64,000 nt of DNA from Margaritifera margaritifera (taxonomy: Eukaryota > Mollusca > Bivalvia > Unionida > Margaritiferidae). Where the stretch lies: the NCBI GenBank assembly GCA_029931535.1, contig JAQPZY010001244.1:248001-312000 (forward strand), given 5' to 3'. Below the pieces are notes generated by a model, which saw nothing but the letters and a program-made list of their open reading frames with translations, ran no database searches and was not told where the DNA came from. Position numbers and translations under genes: made by a program. Shown piece after piece: positions 34,501-47,038 of the stretch. Each line of letters starts with the position of its first letter. Position 1 is the stretch's first letter.

Positions 34501-35395
34501 CAATTGCGTTAATATATATTGTGAATACATTACAAATGTAACAGACTTTTAAAAATAATCAAAAATTCAAGTCCCATGATTAAAAAGAAAAAGAAACGCA
34601 ATGATCTCTTAGTTAAAGAATATTATATACGTCGGTCTACAATTTTTTAAAAAAGATTTGTTCTCTTTTCTTTTGTAATTACACGATAATATTGTTACAG
34701 TAAACATTTTGCACATGTTGTTTATATTGCAGCGTAATTTAACAATATTTTACTCTCATGCCTTTGTGAGACTAAATAGTTCAATAGTCGCATCACATAT
34801 TATGAAAACCGTAATGTTCCATCAAATTAATTAACAGCAGACAGTCAAACTATACATACCTATTAAAGATTTTATCGTTGCTTGGATGGGTCTCCAGTTA
34901 ATAATTAATGAGCTTTTTTTCCCCAACAGAGCTACTAAAATTACAAACCAAATCATATGGAATACGTTATCGATTGTCAAATGAAAACAAATACCAGTGC
35001 GCCAGGTCCATCTTTCAGTAAACGTCTAAAACTTTCCTACTCATCAAACTAAATCTTTTAGAATATCTTTCTTATTGCTTGCTTTACAACACTGAATTGT
35101 TCACTGAATAATCAGCAGTCATCATGAATTAAAACAAAATTATAAGATTTTATAATTTAGTGGGGAAAAAACATTGTTTTTACATCTAAGTACATGTACT
35201 TGATGGTTTCCTTATATGTGAGGAATTCCTCAACTCTTTTTGTATACAAGTTTAAAGTAGAGTTATTTTTTTCATTTTTTATACTGTTTATGCCCATGAC
35301 AACTATCTCATCACTGTTAGAAGCATTACAAGCAAGATAATTTGAGGAAAAATTCGCAGAAATTTAGTGAAACAGAGGCAATGGATATTTACATG

Positions 35396-35532
<137 letters not shown>

Positions 35533-35535
35533 GCT

Positions 35536-35640
35536 AGTTTGCGCTGGACGAAACGGCGCCCCGGGCGAGAGTCGCCTTGGGCGCCCCCCAGTCGGTAAAA
35601 GTACCGCAAACTCCGCGAAACGGCACCCATTCAGGCTTGG
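35536..35640. other. GC-rich island with a strong hairpin
   Basis: A sharp GC-rich patch in AT-rich surroundings. GGCGCCC (35,555-35,561) pairs with GGGCGCC (35,579-35,585), and inside it GGCGA pairs with TCGCC around a 3-base loop. The alpha' counterpart (about 53,830-53,870) is less GC-rich and lacks the hairpin. Confidence 0.7.
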
Positions 35641-35768
35641 TGCTCTATTGCATAATGGAGAAGAACTAGCAAATTCTTATGAAATTGTTTCCAAACTTTT
35701 TGCAGTTTGCAAACAATGCATGACAATGCTATATTGTAAAACTTAACCGAGCCTCGTTGTTTTTATTT

Positions 35769-35879
35769 ACGTGTACACACAAATACATCAATGAATGTTA
35801 ATCTGGACACCCTCATGACCCCTACGTATACACACAAACACATCAATGAATGTTAATCTGGACACCCTCATGACCCCTA
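35769..35879. repeat. 60-bp direct repeat, two copies
   Basis: Two units carry ATCAATGAATGTTAATCTGG and ACACCCTCATGACCCCTA. Alpha' has a different expansion, about three copies of a related GTTGTTTGTGTGCATGC unit. Confidence 0.9.
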
Positions 35880-36359
35880 AGTCTACTTTTGGAGCTTATT
35901 CAAGAAATGTTCCGTATCTCTTGTTGCACTTCTTCCATGGTGTTTGCTTAGACAAACATCTGTTAAACAAAATTAAAAATGTACCTAGTATTAATTTTTG
36001 CGTCCGTTACTGGAAAATATTTTTGTAAAAAGGAAAATTGGGAAGAAATCAGATGTAGTAATGTCACGAATTATTTGACAGAAGCAAAGTCTTAATAACA
36101 AGATTTCCTAAAGTACACACGGGTTGGGTTTGTGATGGAAGAAGATATTATTTTTATTATCACATGCATAATTACGTGTTAAAAGTATATTAATATTCAC
36201 TTGAAACTAGCGCTATTTCTATGGCTTGCCACGGCAAATTCTTAGATTCCACCCCAACCTCAAGGAACTGTGACCCATGCCAAAAAAAAAAAAGAACAAA
36301 AATAAGAAGACGTATCATAAACAATGAGCAAACGCGTCATGCCTTAACTTATAATACAA

Positions 36360-36637
36360 GATGGTAATGGTGGCGGTGGTGGTGGGTCTAAGACAGAGCT
36401 TGGGTATTGGCGTTTAAGATATTAAGGTGGTAAATTGTCTTACCCAAACGTCAACAAAATGTAATAACTAAATATACTATATTCTCTTATGTAATACGCT
36501 TTGCTATTTTGTTTCAGATGCAAGAGATCTTGTTTCCCATGTTGAAATGCTGCATATTTGGAAGGATGACAAACAATAGAATAATTAATGTAATAGTTTG
36601 AAGCAAATGGCGAAATATAAAAATATATGCAATGGGC

Positions 36638-36640
<3 letters not shown>
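36360..36640. repeat. Duplicated block beta, copy 1
   Basis: Matches 42,600-42,860 in the same orientation: CTTGGGTATTGG, GTCAACAAAATGTAATAACTA against GGTTAGCAAAATGTAATGAAG, and GAGATCTTGTTTCCCATGTTG against GAGATCTTGTCTCCCGTGTTG. Non-coding. Confidence 0.75.

Positions 36641-36708
<68 letters not shown>
36641..36708. repeat. (TA)n microsatellite
   Basis: About 34 TA units on the left side of the second Penelope fragment, that is, at its 3' end in the element's own sense. Confidence 0.97.
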
Positions 36709-36710
<2 letters not shown>

Positions 36711-37236
36711 TTGATAACGGCGCGAATACAAAACATTTTCTCAAAGTTTCGAGCTAAACAAGCTCTTCGTTAATGGAAAAAACAACTTACATCCACAAAT
36801 CATTAAACAAAACACAAAAGCCAGGAGAAATTCCTGACTACATGTTTAAATGAAAGGGGGGAAATCTTCAAACAAGATATATAAAAAAGTGAGAAAAAGA
36901 AAACATTGAAACAGGGTCTTATAACGAGTAAACTATACATCTATTTTGTGCTACCATCAACGCAACAAAGTTGTATAACAAAAATCATAGCAGAGAGATT
37001 ATCGTGTCTCTCGCACGAAGAGCCAACATGTTTTGACCTAATTCCAGGCTGGGGACAAAGGACGGAAACCATGCGTGGCTAAAAATCAACGCCATCTACA
37101 CAATTTAGAAAATAAATTATATCCCGGTAAAGTTATGCATGGAGGTGCGAAAGAAAATTATGTCAGGTGAATGGTGGACAAGAGTTAAAATAATAATAAA
37201 AAAAAATATATGTAAAGAGTTACGGAATATTGACTT

Positions 37237-37240
<4 letters not shown>
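36709..37240 (-). mobile_element. Penelope-like element 3' fragment
   Basis: Reverse-complement match to the 3' part of the element at 21,300-21,914: ATATTCCGTAACTCTTTACAT, GCATAACTTTACCGGGATATA, GCCTGGAATTAGGTCAAAAC, CATTTAAACATGTAG and the AACGAAGAGCTTGTTTAGCTCG motif. No protein part remains. It runs from one TA array to another, with the (TA)n at both ends, the same setting as the longer copy. Position in element sense: 3' end at 36,709. Confidence 0.9.

Positions 37241-37300
<60 letters not shown>
37239..37300. repeat. (TA)n microsatellite
   Basis: About 31 TA units, on the right of the Penelope fragment, where the element is 5' truncated. Confidence 0.97.
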
Positions 37301-37304
<4 letters not shown>

Positions 37305-37739
37305 CATATCGGTTGGACCTAGTAAAGGTCTTTATTAGGTAAAACAAAGGACAATTAACACTTTTCAAGGATATTGGAATCGGCAATATTTAGGTATAGA
37401 TGTAAGAAAATTTATTTGTTTAGTCTTTAACAACTAATACATGGAAATATAGTTTTAATTGATTGTATTCACAACGATAGATAATATGTCGTTTTTGTAA
37501 TTTCCATGGCACCAACATTGTACACTGAAGACATTATATAGAAAGATCGGTCATTTGTCCGACATATATAACACTTCGTAAGAAGGCTGTATGATGTTCA
37601 TGACTGTAAACTTGCATTTCACACACACCTAGTTATTTAGCACTATCCCATGCGGACAATAGATGGGACTGAGAAACGGCAGCGAACACCACATCAATCA
37701 CTGCGTCACTGAAACCTAAACTTATCTTTGTAGCATGCA

Positions 37740-37779
<40 letters not shown>

Positions 37780-38467
37780 TGTGTTTAACACCTTTTGTCC
37801 AATGGTAAAGATCCAAATTCTTTTGAATATTCGATGAATAATAGATGACCATCAATCGTTGAAAACGTTACGGAAGCGAAACTAAAAAATTCACATTGAA
37901 TCCATGCAAGAACACATTTATTTCAAAAATTAATTGCCCCCTATGTTTGGGTAAAAAATTATTTATACATTTCCTTTCTAGAACATTGCATCTAATATTT
38001 TGGTAATATATCCTTAGTTATCAACGAATTTCAGCATCTACATCATGACTTTTGGTCCGTTTCAAACAAAACAAAAGGTAAAATATTTGACCACGGTATT
38101 TATTGGCCTTGACATTTTACTCTCTCCTGAATACATTACTATTTTTCCGATATATCCTTTCCACATCAAATCTAGTATCGTTTTACGTGAAATGTAATGA
38201 TAACGATGGCAATTTGTGTCCCAACGGATTAACCTGAGCTCTAAATATTGTAGGCCGAGTGCTGCACAAATCCAGTAATTCATTTGGCTGTAAATACGTC
38301 CTGGGTAAACACGATACTCTTTTATTTTATTGATATCTATTGACAAAATGAATGGATATTTGTTTTATCTATGATATTGGTGAAATAGCAAAGATAAATT
38401 CCTTTCAAAATTAGCGATACATAGAGGATATTTTGTTTCCTACATTAATACCCTACATATTTCTCGT

Positions 38468-38506
38468 GTGGTACAAAACACGTGATATTTCATTTGTTTG
38501 TACCAC
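38468..38506. other. Perfect 10-bp inverted repeat
   Basis: GTGGTACAAA (38,468-38,477) and TTTGTACCAC (38,497-38,506) flank a 19-base loop. No matching element was recognised, and the structure may be chance in a long region. Confidence 0.6.
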
Positions 38507-38730
38507 AAGATGAAATATATCCAGTATTTAAGCAGGAAAAATTATATATTTTTATTTATCGCTTCTCAATCGAAGCTTTAAAGATTAAATTCACTCTTCA
38601 GCACCCCACCCACCACTCTTTTTGCAAGTTTACCTCAGTTTCTATTGCATTTATTGGCTGATGCCCCCTCCACCCACCACTCCCCCAAAAATAATAATAA
38701 TAAATTTTTTTAAAAAAATACACCCCCCCA

Positions 38731-38762
<32 letters not shown>

Positions 38763-39400
38763 AAAAAAAAAAAAAAAAATCAGCTATTTGAGACAACGGT
38801 AGGCTTGGGATAAACTAATGTGTTACAATAAATGACATTTTTGACATTTTGTAAACTACTTTACGCCCTCTGACAGCAAAAGCAAGTCCAACTGAGCGAT
38901 GAAGCACGCAATGCAGCACGCCAGATATTTTACATTGTTGTCAAGGTTGATGATGGGAGATAACTTCTTAAAGCAGCAAATGGTGGCGAGTCAGATATCT
39001 ACGGCAATTTCCGGCAAATAGCAATTTCCATGCCTGAAAGGTAGCGCAGTTTCTATTTTTTTGCTCAAGCTCACAAAATGCTAATTTTTCTTCCTGCAAG
39101 TACAACTTGTATATGCACACACAATCATGGGTCACATGACATTATGGGGAAATCTTGCATTTTATACATGTGAAAATATAAAGATATATTTTTCACATGT
39201 AAAAATGTAGGAAAAAAAAAAGAAAAAAAAAAGAAAAAGAAAATATGAAAAATATTTGACCAATAATTTTCTGTATTTCATACTTAGGTTTATAATAAAG
39301 AAAAATAATGATATCAAACTGTTTTTACAAAGAGAAAAGTCTTTGTTTTAAATGGTTTCTTGTTCCTTATAACGATATATTGTATCTTATTATAGGTGTT

Positions 39401-39517
39401 CTACACGGTTTGATGTTTGCAAACGTTTGCCAAAGCACGAAGAAAAAGTTTGAGCGCTGGCGTTCGAAGTCTCTCCCGATTGCTCGCGCAATCATTTGCA
39501 CACAGCAAACCGTGTAG
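39401..39517. other. Foldback/hairpin of about 117 nt
   Basis: Arms start with CTACACGGTTTG and end with CAAACCGTGTAG (perfect 12-bp inverted repeat). The similarity continues inwards (about 27 of 36 positions) around a short loop. It is preserved in gamma' at 46,405-46,530 (CCATAC...GTATGG ends). It could be a miniature foldback element or a hairpin RNA. Confidence 0.7.
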
Positions 39518-40088
39518 GATTGTTATTCTTACCTGATAAATTACTTGATACATCAAGTATATACCAAATGCCTCTAAAAAGATTTTTCCAAACACGGAAA
39601 AAACAACAACATTATAACGCATCACGTGCAATTAAGAATTTTGATCACGACTGTCCTCGCAAAATCGCACTCGTCAAATTAGCGCAACATGGCATGATTA
39701 TGTAAGAACGAAAGTTACTCTACGTGGATTTTTCGTTGATATGAAAACCTGTTTTTCTCTGTGTCTGTGTGTGTGTGTGTGTGTAATGGATGCGTCGGAA
39801 CGTTTGGTGGCGTGACTGTTCATTTGAGGCAGGAGTAATTCAGTCAATCAGTGGAAGGACATCATAGAGTAATATTGGGTTCCACTCTACAATTTCGTAC
39901 TTGGCACAGGGTTTTATTTTTTAAGAAAAAATTTTTCCCAGGGTTTCCTCACCGGTTATCCTGGTTATTTAAAATAGATCTTATTTATTTTATGCTAGGC
40001 AGTGAAATACTACATTTTCCGAGAGATATAATTGTGATATTTCACTGCAGTGAAAAATTATAATGATATTTTTTCACTGGTAGTCAAT

Positions 40089-40154
40089 AGCTCGCGTGGT
40101 GTAGTGGTATAGATGGCCACTTCGCATCCCAGCGAATCGGGTTCAAATCCAGCA
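40089..40154 (+). tRNA. tRNA-like sequence (Gly-type), probably pseudogene or SINE head
   Basis: D-arm-like GTGGTGTAGTGGTATAGATGGCC, an anticodon stem TTCGC-(loop ATCCCA)-GCGAA and a B-box GGTTCAAATCC. The anticodon loop is six rather than seven bases and the acceptor stem does not pair, so it is not a functional tRNA as written. It is not in the matching part of gamma'. Confidence 0.35.
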
Positions 40155-40518
40155 ACAGACATAAAAAAATTTGTTTCATTTTCTTTTTATCTGATATTTT
40201 ACCTTGAATTGGGAAGAAGCATTATGTAACTACTGATATTTTATGTGCAAATATACACAAAACAGAGCAAATCATAAACGGTAAACCGCTGACATTATCG
40301 CGCGGGATGCAGTAAGAAATCAGCTACTTCAGTGTGTTATACAAATTGCTAGACAATACGCTTGAGCATAAAATAAAAAGAATATTTGCTTGAAACGAGT
40401 GAATAACGGATATATTTTTTCTATATGAGGTATTGATTTTAAAAAAATTAAAAAATTATAAACAAAAAATTTAATTTTCGTGTAGGACTAATTCGTGTAA
40501 TTTGGGTTATATGGACAA

Positions 40519-40520
40519 AA

Positions 40521-40567
<47 letters not shown>

Positions 40568-40622
40568 AATAATAAATAAATAAATAAATAAAAACAGACA
40601 AACAAACAAACAAACAAACAAA
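40519..40622. repeat. (AAAT)n then (AAAC)n microsatellite
   Basis: About 18 AAAT units with one irregular unit, then AAAC units, after a T-rich stretch. The LFIYLFI-like frames on the other strand are artefacts. Confidence 0.95.
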
Positions 40623-41029
40623 AAGAAAACAACAACAACAGAAAACAACTAACCGATAACTTTTTTTAAAAATAAATATTTTATAATTCAACTGTTGCAC
40701 ATTCAGAAGTTAGTATTGTCTACTCTGGCAATTTTCAATTTCCATATTTTAGTAACTGCTAAAGTTACTGTACTTTGGACTAGTTCAGTTCAGTTCATTT
40801 CTCCAGTACATAGGAGCAGCCATTTCGATCAGCTGTCTGCTTTAGGCATCGCCTTGTTTCCTAATACCACATATAAAGAAATTTCAGTCACAGTACATAA
40901 AAGTAGCATATAGGCATGCCAACATTATCTCCATTGTGCTTGTTGCAAATGCAAACTAATTCAGCTTGTACCTGTCCCTCAGGCAGAAGTATTTTATAAC
41001 TGTACAGAAGAACCTTATTCGAAACCCGG

Positions 41030-42270
41030 TTCCAGCGCTCTTGTTATTGTGTATGTGCGTGTGTATGTTATTTGTCTTTCTAACTTTAATGCCTGTATGA
41101 AGTTTGTTCGAAAAATCTTAAGCAAAATGTCACTGCAATTTGACACCTTTTGGTATATTTGACCTTTGACATCACCCGAGAGCTCATGAGAGGGAAGCGA
41201 AATTATCCACCTCTTGCAGATGGTTATTATAAAGACAAGGTAACTACAATATTTGATGAATTTTCACCCAGGGGTAGAAAAGGAGATGCGGTAACGGACA
41301 GACTGAAGGTATCACAATATCCCCGTGATTGATTCAAACGTATTGGGACAATTAAATGCAAAGCGCCGATTTCCGATGTAGAATTCTCCGATGAAATAAA
41401 GAGAAAAGAAGAACAAAAGGAAAGAACGAGGAAGAAAGGGAATGATGGAACGGATATCAATTGGGAATTTTGAAAATGAAAGTACAGAATCACACTGGGT
41501 ATCCCGATACAAAATACACGGAGGGCACTTACTTACGCGGAGTCAAGATCCTGGGATGAGTGAAAACAGGAACTTTGATTATTGAATAAATATCCCATAT
41601 GTCTATTACCTATTTTCGGTACTATAGTGTATGAAGCATGAACGAAAATCAAATGAGAGAGGAAAGTATCTTATCGAGTGTTCTCCCACATGTGTGTACT
41701 GTGCTCCGCGTTGTAAGTACCCTCCATGTATAGAACGCATCATGAAACCCGGTGTGAAAATGCACACAAATAAACATAAGTACACGCAGGCACTCCCAGG
41801 TCAACTAATACAGTATTAATCAGAATTCAAAGTTTTATTATGACTAAATAAACTTCATTATTGTTCATTATGTCTGCCAATCCAATAACCTATCTATCTA
41901 TCGTCCTACTTACTTATCTATCTGTCTAAAACATCGGCTGTTAATTAGATTGGTGGGACGACGTCTGTTAATTAGATTGGTGGGACCTACGTCTGTTAAT
42001 TAGATTGGTGGGACCGACGTCTGTTCGGCGTTCTTCATGCCTCTGTATTTCATCCCTTATATCATTCTTTGCGGGCGAGACTACTGTTTATTTATTATTG
42101 AAAAAAAATCAAATAAATCAAACCAAAACACGTGGTAAAAATAGGAAGGCTAGTGATACTAACGGGCGCATAGATATAGATGTGACTATAGACGCGTACG
42201 CTTTCCACATGAATGTGCTGAAAGTTGCTGACGTACACGTTTTATTTGTCTTAAAGTAAAAAAGGTCCCT
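41030..42270. repeat. Duplicated block delta, copy 1
   Basis: Colinear with 54,516-55,565. Anchors: GTCTTTCTAACTTTAATGCC (41,074) with GTCTTTCTGACTTTAATGCA; GACATCACCCGAGA (41,167 with 54,610); and ACAAATAAACAT at 41,766 with 55,190. Shares a single CTCCGCGTTGTAAGTACCCT that is expanded to a tandem array in delta'. Open frames 41,150-41,332 and 41,631-41,819 show no domain and are not preserved in delta'. Confidence 0.75.
41935..42023. repeat. 27-28-bp tandem repeat, three copies
   Basis: Three units of CTGTTAATTAGATTGGTGGG with a variable ACGACGT/ACCTACGT/ACCGACGT junction, within delta. Confidence 0.92.
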
Positions 42271-42599
42271 TGTCTAAAAAATACTAAGCATCAAATATAA
42301 AAAGGAAAGAAAAAACAAAAACAAAAAGAAAACAAACAAACAAGCAAACAAGCGTTTAATAAAATTTCAAGAACTGCTTCACCTTAACTCTTTTAGGAAA
42401 TCAGTAGCAAAATGTTGCTAATTAATTACAAAAATCTGGCTATAGGCATATGAACAGGACAATTTCTAAAACATATATCTACAAGGTCTTTTTCAGTTTA
42501 TACCATTACTAATTAAAGATCTATGCAAATGAAGAAGAAGAAGAATTGTTTAAAATTTTTATGACAAGCAAATCTTTCATGACTTATCTCCTAATCAAA

Positions 42600-42860
42600 A
42601 GGGAGGCGGGATCCTAGACAGGACTTGGGTATTGGTATTGAAAATATTAAGGCCGTCAGTTTTTCTTATCCCAAAGGTTAGCAAAATGTAATGAAGAAAT
42701 ATAGTATCTTTTCTTTTGTAACATTCTTTGCTACGTTGTTTCAAATGCTTGAGATCTTGTCTCCCGTGTTGATAATTCCATGGCAAACATGCAAAAGAAA
42801 AATGTAAAGAAGAGTCAAGGAAATCTAAATTATATGCAATAGCCGATTTCTGGAAGGTAT
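42600..42860. repeat. Duplicated block beta, copy 2
   Basis: Counterpart of 36,360-36,640, same orientation. The (TA)n that follows (42,970-43,074) is much longer than needed and sits next to the mariner insertion. Confidence 0.75.
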
Positions 42861-42969
42861 TCTTTATTTTTATAACGTTTTTACATCTATTATTGGTTTT
42901 AATATCTTGTTTTAATATCAAGATCAATTTCTTATTTTCATTTTGCAGTCGATGAAAGGGGATAACATT

Positions 42970-42985
42970 TCTTATATATACATAC

Positions 42986-43066
<81 letters not shown>

Positions 43067-43074
43067 TATATAAA
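42970..43074. repeat. (TA)n microsatellite
   Basis: Interrupted by single CA/AC changes near 42,981-42,999 and 43,061. The mariner element begins at its right edge. Confidence 0.96.
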
Positions 43075-43075
43075 A

Positions 43076-44326
43076 GGGGTATTTAAAATGTTCTGAATAT
43101 TAGTCCTCTGTACAACAAAGTTCTTTATTAGCGAACAGTACGTCGGTGCATCCTCTCAAAGTACTTCCCATGCACCTCTATACACTTTCTCAGTCTCATT
43201 AGCCAGTTATTAAATGCCATTTTGTATTCACTTTTTGGTATGTTGATCATACACTGGAAAACGGCACTTCCAACCTCATGACAAGTTTCAAGTCGTCTGC
43301 CTCTCAGCGAATCTTTGATAACGATATTCATCCAAAAATTACTTGAATCTAAATCAGGGTTGTATGAAGGTTGTGGCAAAATTTAAATGCTATGCTTCTT
43401 CAGAAAACCTGTCACGAAGGCGAATTGTTATGCGACGGTGTGTTGTCATGCAGAAGATGGATTCCTCAGGTACCAGTGCGCGGACGGATGGTTTGGTAGT
43501 GATGCACAACTTTTGGCAACACTATGGATGCATAAAAATGTCTGATGACACAAGCTGTGTCAGGCACATGTACCTGGACGACGGGCCTTTTGCATCGAAA
43601 AATAATACGCATAAAACGCTCTTGACAGTCTGACTACGTGGAGCACTTTATGGTCCCTGCTCGTTTTCTCCGATTCAAACTCTATTATTTTCTCTAGAGT
43701 CGGGTTCAAAAAAGTAAATCCATGTTTCGTGACCTGTGACAATCTCATTCAAAACGTCTCTGGTCACTCTTGTCATATTTGGCGAGTAGCTGTTTGGCAA
43801 TTTCAACCGAAGTCTGTTTTTGATCAGACGTCAACAAATGCGGGAACCATCTTGCGCAAACCTTTCTAAGCATCAAACGATTCTTCAATATGTTAAAAAC
43901 AGGTGACGAATGAATGCACGTGATAATAGAAATATCTTCCACTGTGTATCGAGCATCTTCATCAATCGCCCCTTCACAGCAGCCACTTCCCGCTCACCAA
44001 TTGCAGACAAAGGTCTTCCAGAACGCTAGTCATCTTTCATGAATTTGCAACCAGCTTTAAAATGATGAATCCACCTCAGAATTGTAGGATATGACAGATA
44101 ATTACATTTGCAAACTTGATCCAGTAGCAGAATAGTTTTCCTTCTTTGACATTTGTATGTCACTGTCATTATCCTATGTTACGTCGCACACATATATCTG
44201 CAGGTTTCTGGCCGCAGATCATTTTAAACAGAACGTTATTTTATCTTTTGATCGGCATTAAATTTATTGACAGATTGAAAGAAAGAAAAAAGTTAAAATA
44301 AATATTCAGAACTTTTCAAATACCCC
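43076..44326 (-). mobile_element. mariner element, full length 1,251 bp, decayed
   Basis: Terminal inverted repeats: left GGGGTATTTAAAATGTTCTG, and right (reverse complement) GGGGTATTTGAAAAGTTCTG, 17 of 20 matching and continuing to GAATATT. TA flanks the right end and AA the left, so the TA target duplication is only half preserved. The transposase reads on the minus strand: a helix-turn-helix part near 44,150-44,000 with a RSGRPLS segment, ARWFPHLLTSDQKQ near 43,850, then a TGHETW segment, LLHDNTPSH near 43,440 and YNPDLDSSNFW near 43,350-43,320. The spacing suits a DD34D mariner. A stop in place of the first Asp region and frame shifts make it inactive. It is inserted between beta' and gamma', and block beta/gamma of copy 1 has no such element. 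Confidence 0.9.
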
Positions 44327-44789
44327 TACTTTAACGTTTATAATTTAGCATACCAATACATTGTTTAATTATTTTTAATCAGAGGTAACTACTTTTGAAG
44401 AAACATGAGAATCCAAAGTCATCAATGAACTTCGACTGAAACAATTTTCTGTCAGATTTCAAATAAACAAAACGTAAAATCTACACAGAACTGTGTCCCT
44501 ATTTAGAAGATTTTCCTTGGTTCTCTAACATGGGATCTGGACCAACTGAGTTTGAAAAATTTACAGAATAAAACAAAATTGGAAGGTTTTCATTTGAAGG
44601 AAAATTAGATATATTTGTGCCTCCTTGTTGTGCTATAAATTTCTGTATAACATGACATGTGTCCGTTCTTTTATCTTTAAGTAAGTTCATATAAATTTCA
44701 AGATAAGTGTTTCTTTCTGCTAGTTAGAATTGGAAAAGTTTGGGTCTATGAAAAGAAGAATGGACTTGCTTAAAAGAATGATGTCCTAT

Positions 44790-46800
44790 ATTAGAGCCTA
44801 ATATAGGCAAAAGATTTATTCGTTTAATCTTTAACAAATATTACATGGAAAAATAGCTTTCACGGAATTTGTTGACAAAGACAGATGGTAAACTTAACAT
44901 ACTTTGTAATTTCCATGGCACAAACATCGTACACTGAAGACATTAGATAGACAGATAGATCATTTTACCGACATGTGTGACACTTTGCAAGATGGCTGTA
45001 TGATTCTCATCATTGCGAACTTAAATTTCAAACGCACTGTCGCATTTTATTTTGTTCTAAAATAATCAAAACAGAATATCCCCTACGGATCATAGTTGAG
45101 TGCACCGTTGCGCTTTAACTTAAAAGTATTGAAAATTGCACCCGGAAACTCTGACGAATGTATCAATCATTATAACGTTGAAACCTATGCTTATTTTTCT
45201 TTAATACTTTTTTCAAAATTTGTAACTCTTCGATTGAATTTTACAGATATAAATGCTATTTAATATAAATCAGTTGAATTCAGACAAGACCAACCATAAA
45301 AATCAAATATAGAAGCGTGCTTACTTACCCCCATTTTGAACATATCTCTCCCAATTGTTTGCTTAATAATTTTGTATTGTGAATTTTCCTCTTCCTTCAC
45401 TCACAAAAGTATATAACAAATCCCAAATATTCCGTTCATATTTCAGTCAGAAATCTTTTCTTGTATTGCTTGTAAAATTGTATCGTCGTATTTCATTAAT
45501 TCTTGAAACATAACCGGTTGAATTTGGAATGACGGAAATACACACTCTTACGCTTCAGGTAACTAACTGAGATCAATAGTTTTAATTATTCCTCAGGTAC
45601 AACTTCATCATAATGGGTAAACATCGACGAGGGAACAGGAAAATACCTGTAGGGATTAGATGAATAATAAATGACCTTCAACCGTTGATAACGTTACGTG
45701 AGTAGAAGTAGACCAAAACAAACAAAACAAACAAATCCAATCCCTTGAATCCATGCAAAAAACACTTTTATCTTAATAGTAATTACCTTCTTCGTTTTGG
45801 TAACAAAATATGTATATACTTCCTTTCTAGGACCTTGTATCTAATACATATGCTGATATATCCTCAGTTATCCACGAATTTCAGAATCCACATAACATAA
45901 TAACTTATTGTACGTTACACTTATCTTCATCAGTTTCTAAGCAAAACAAAAGGTTCAAATTGCTATCACGGTAGTGACCTAGTCAATTCATTGTCTGTCT
46001 CCCGAATATAATTCACTGTGTATTGTTCCCATATGTTGCATGGTAACAAATTCAGTCCATTCCACAGGTAAATCTAGTTGTGCTTTAAGTGAGATGTAAT
46101 AATAGCAATGACAATTAGTGTTATAACGGATTTACCTGAGTTCCAAATATTGAGGGCAGAGTGCTGCACATTTCAAGTAATTAATTTGTTTAATCTTGTG
46201 AATACGTCCTGGGTAAACACGGTAAATTTGTGTTATATCGATCGGCAAATGGTTGTATATTTGCTTTATCAATTACATTTGTGAAATAACGGAGATATTT
46301 GCGGAACTGATGGAGGCAAGAAGATAATCACTCCGAACTGTCTTTACAAATCGAAAAGTCTTTACATACTTTTGTTAATTATATATTATCTCTTGTTGTA
46401 GTTTCCATACACAGTTTTACGTGTGCAAATGTTTGCCGAAGCACGAAGAAAAGTTGGTGCCCGAGCTTTAAAATTAAAATTATTTCCCGATTGATCCGGC
46501 AAACGTTTATACAAAGCAAACAATGTATGGTCGTTATTCTTACACCATCAGTTATTTGATACATCAAGTATGTACAAAATGCCTATAAAAGGAGTTAAAA
46601 AATAAATACATAAATAAACGAAACTATAAAACCTGTGCTCAAAAAGCACCTGTAATTCTGATGCTTGAGCACTACTGACCTCACAAAATTGTACACGTCA
46701 GACTAACCAAAACTGACCTCACAAAATTCTAAGACTAACAAAAACAGACCTTTTCATGTAAGAATGAAACTTCTTGTACGTACCTTTTTTGTACGAGTAC
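44790..46800. repeat. Duplicated block gamma, copy 2
   Basis: Colinear with 37,385-39,720. It keeps the foldback (46,405-46,530). Insertions and deletions account for the length difference. No coding frame shared with copy 1. Confidence 0.75.
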
Positions 46801-46862
46801 TTGTATGAGTATTTTTAGGAGTCCTCCAATTAAGCTTTTTTTCTTTGCATCAATATTTCATT

Positions 46863-47038
46863 TTCACTCATCCAGTCTGACACTTTAAAGTTTAGTCATC
46901 CAGTCTGACACTTTAAAGTTTAGTCATCCAGTCTGACACTTTAAAGTTCACTCATCCAGTCTGACACTTTAAAGTTCACTCATCCAGTCTGACACTTTAA
47001 AGTTCACTCATCCAAGTCAGACACTAAAGTTCAGTCAC
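46863..47038. repeat. 28-bp tandem repeat, about six copies
   Basis: Units of CATCCAGTCTGACACTTTAA plus eight bases, with alternation AAGTTTAGT/AAGTTCACT between the first and later units and a diverged last unit. Confidence 0.93.

Larger units (their letters stand above)
37385..39720. repeat. Duplicated block gamma, copy 1
   Basis: Colinear with 44,790-46,800. Anchors: TTTGTAATTTCCATGGCACC with TTTGTAATTTCCATGGCACA and TACACTGAAGACATTA (37,521 with 44,932); TACGTCCTGGGTAAACACG (38,293 with 46,204); and the foldback at its end. A frame on the minus strand at 38,062-38,346 has a partly readable counterpart in gamma', but shifts and stops argue against a gene. Includes a (GT)n tract at 37,741-37,785 and C/A homopolymers at 38,727-38,779. 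Confidence 0.75.

Noticed and set aside
36748..36771. Second active hammerhead
   Set aside because: The CTGA part is mutated in this copy.
38062..38346. Host gene on the minus strand in gamma
   Set aside because: The frame is broken in the gamma' counterpart and shows no domain. The similarity is explained by the duplication.
40089..40154. Functional tRNA-Gly gene
   Set aside because: The acceptor stem does not pair and the anticodon loop has six bases.
41150..41332. Small gene in delta
   Set aside because: The frame is not kept in delta' and has no recognisable domain.
46863..47038. CRISPR-like array
   Set aside because: The units are directly adjacent with no spacers. The same applies to the arrays at 1, 8,907, 55,018 and 60,066, and the genome is eukaryotic.
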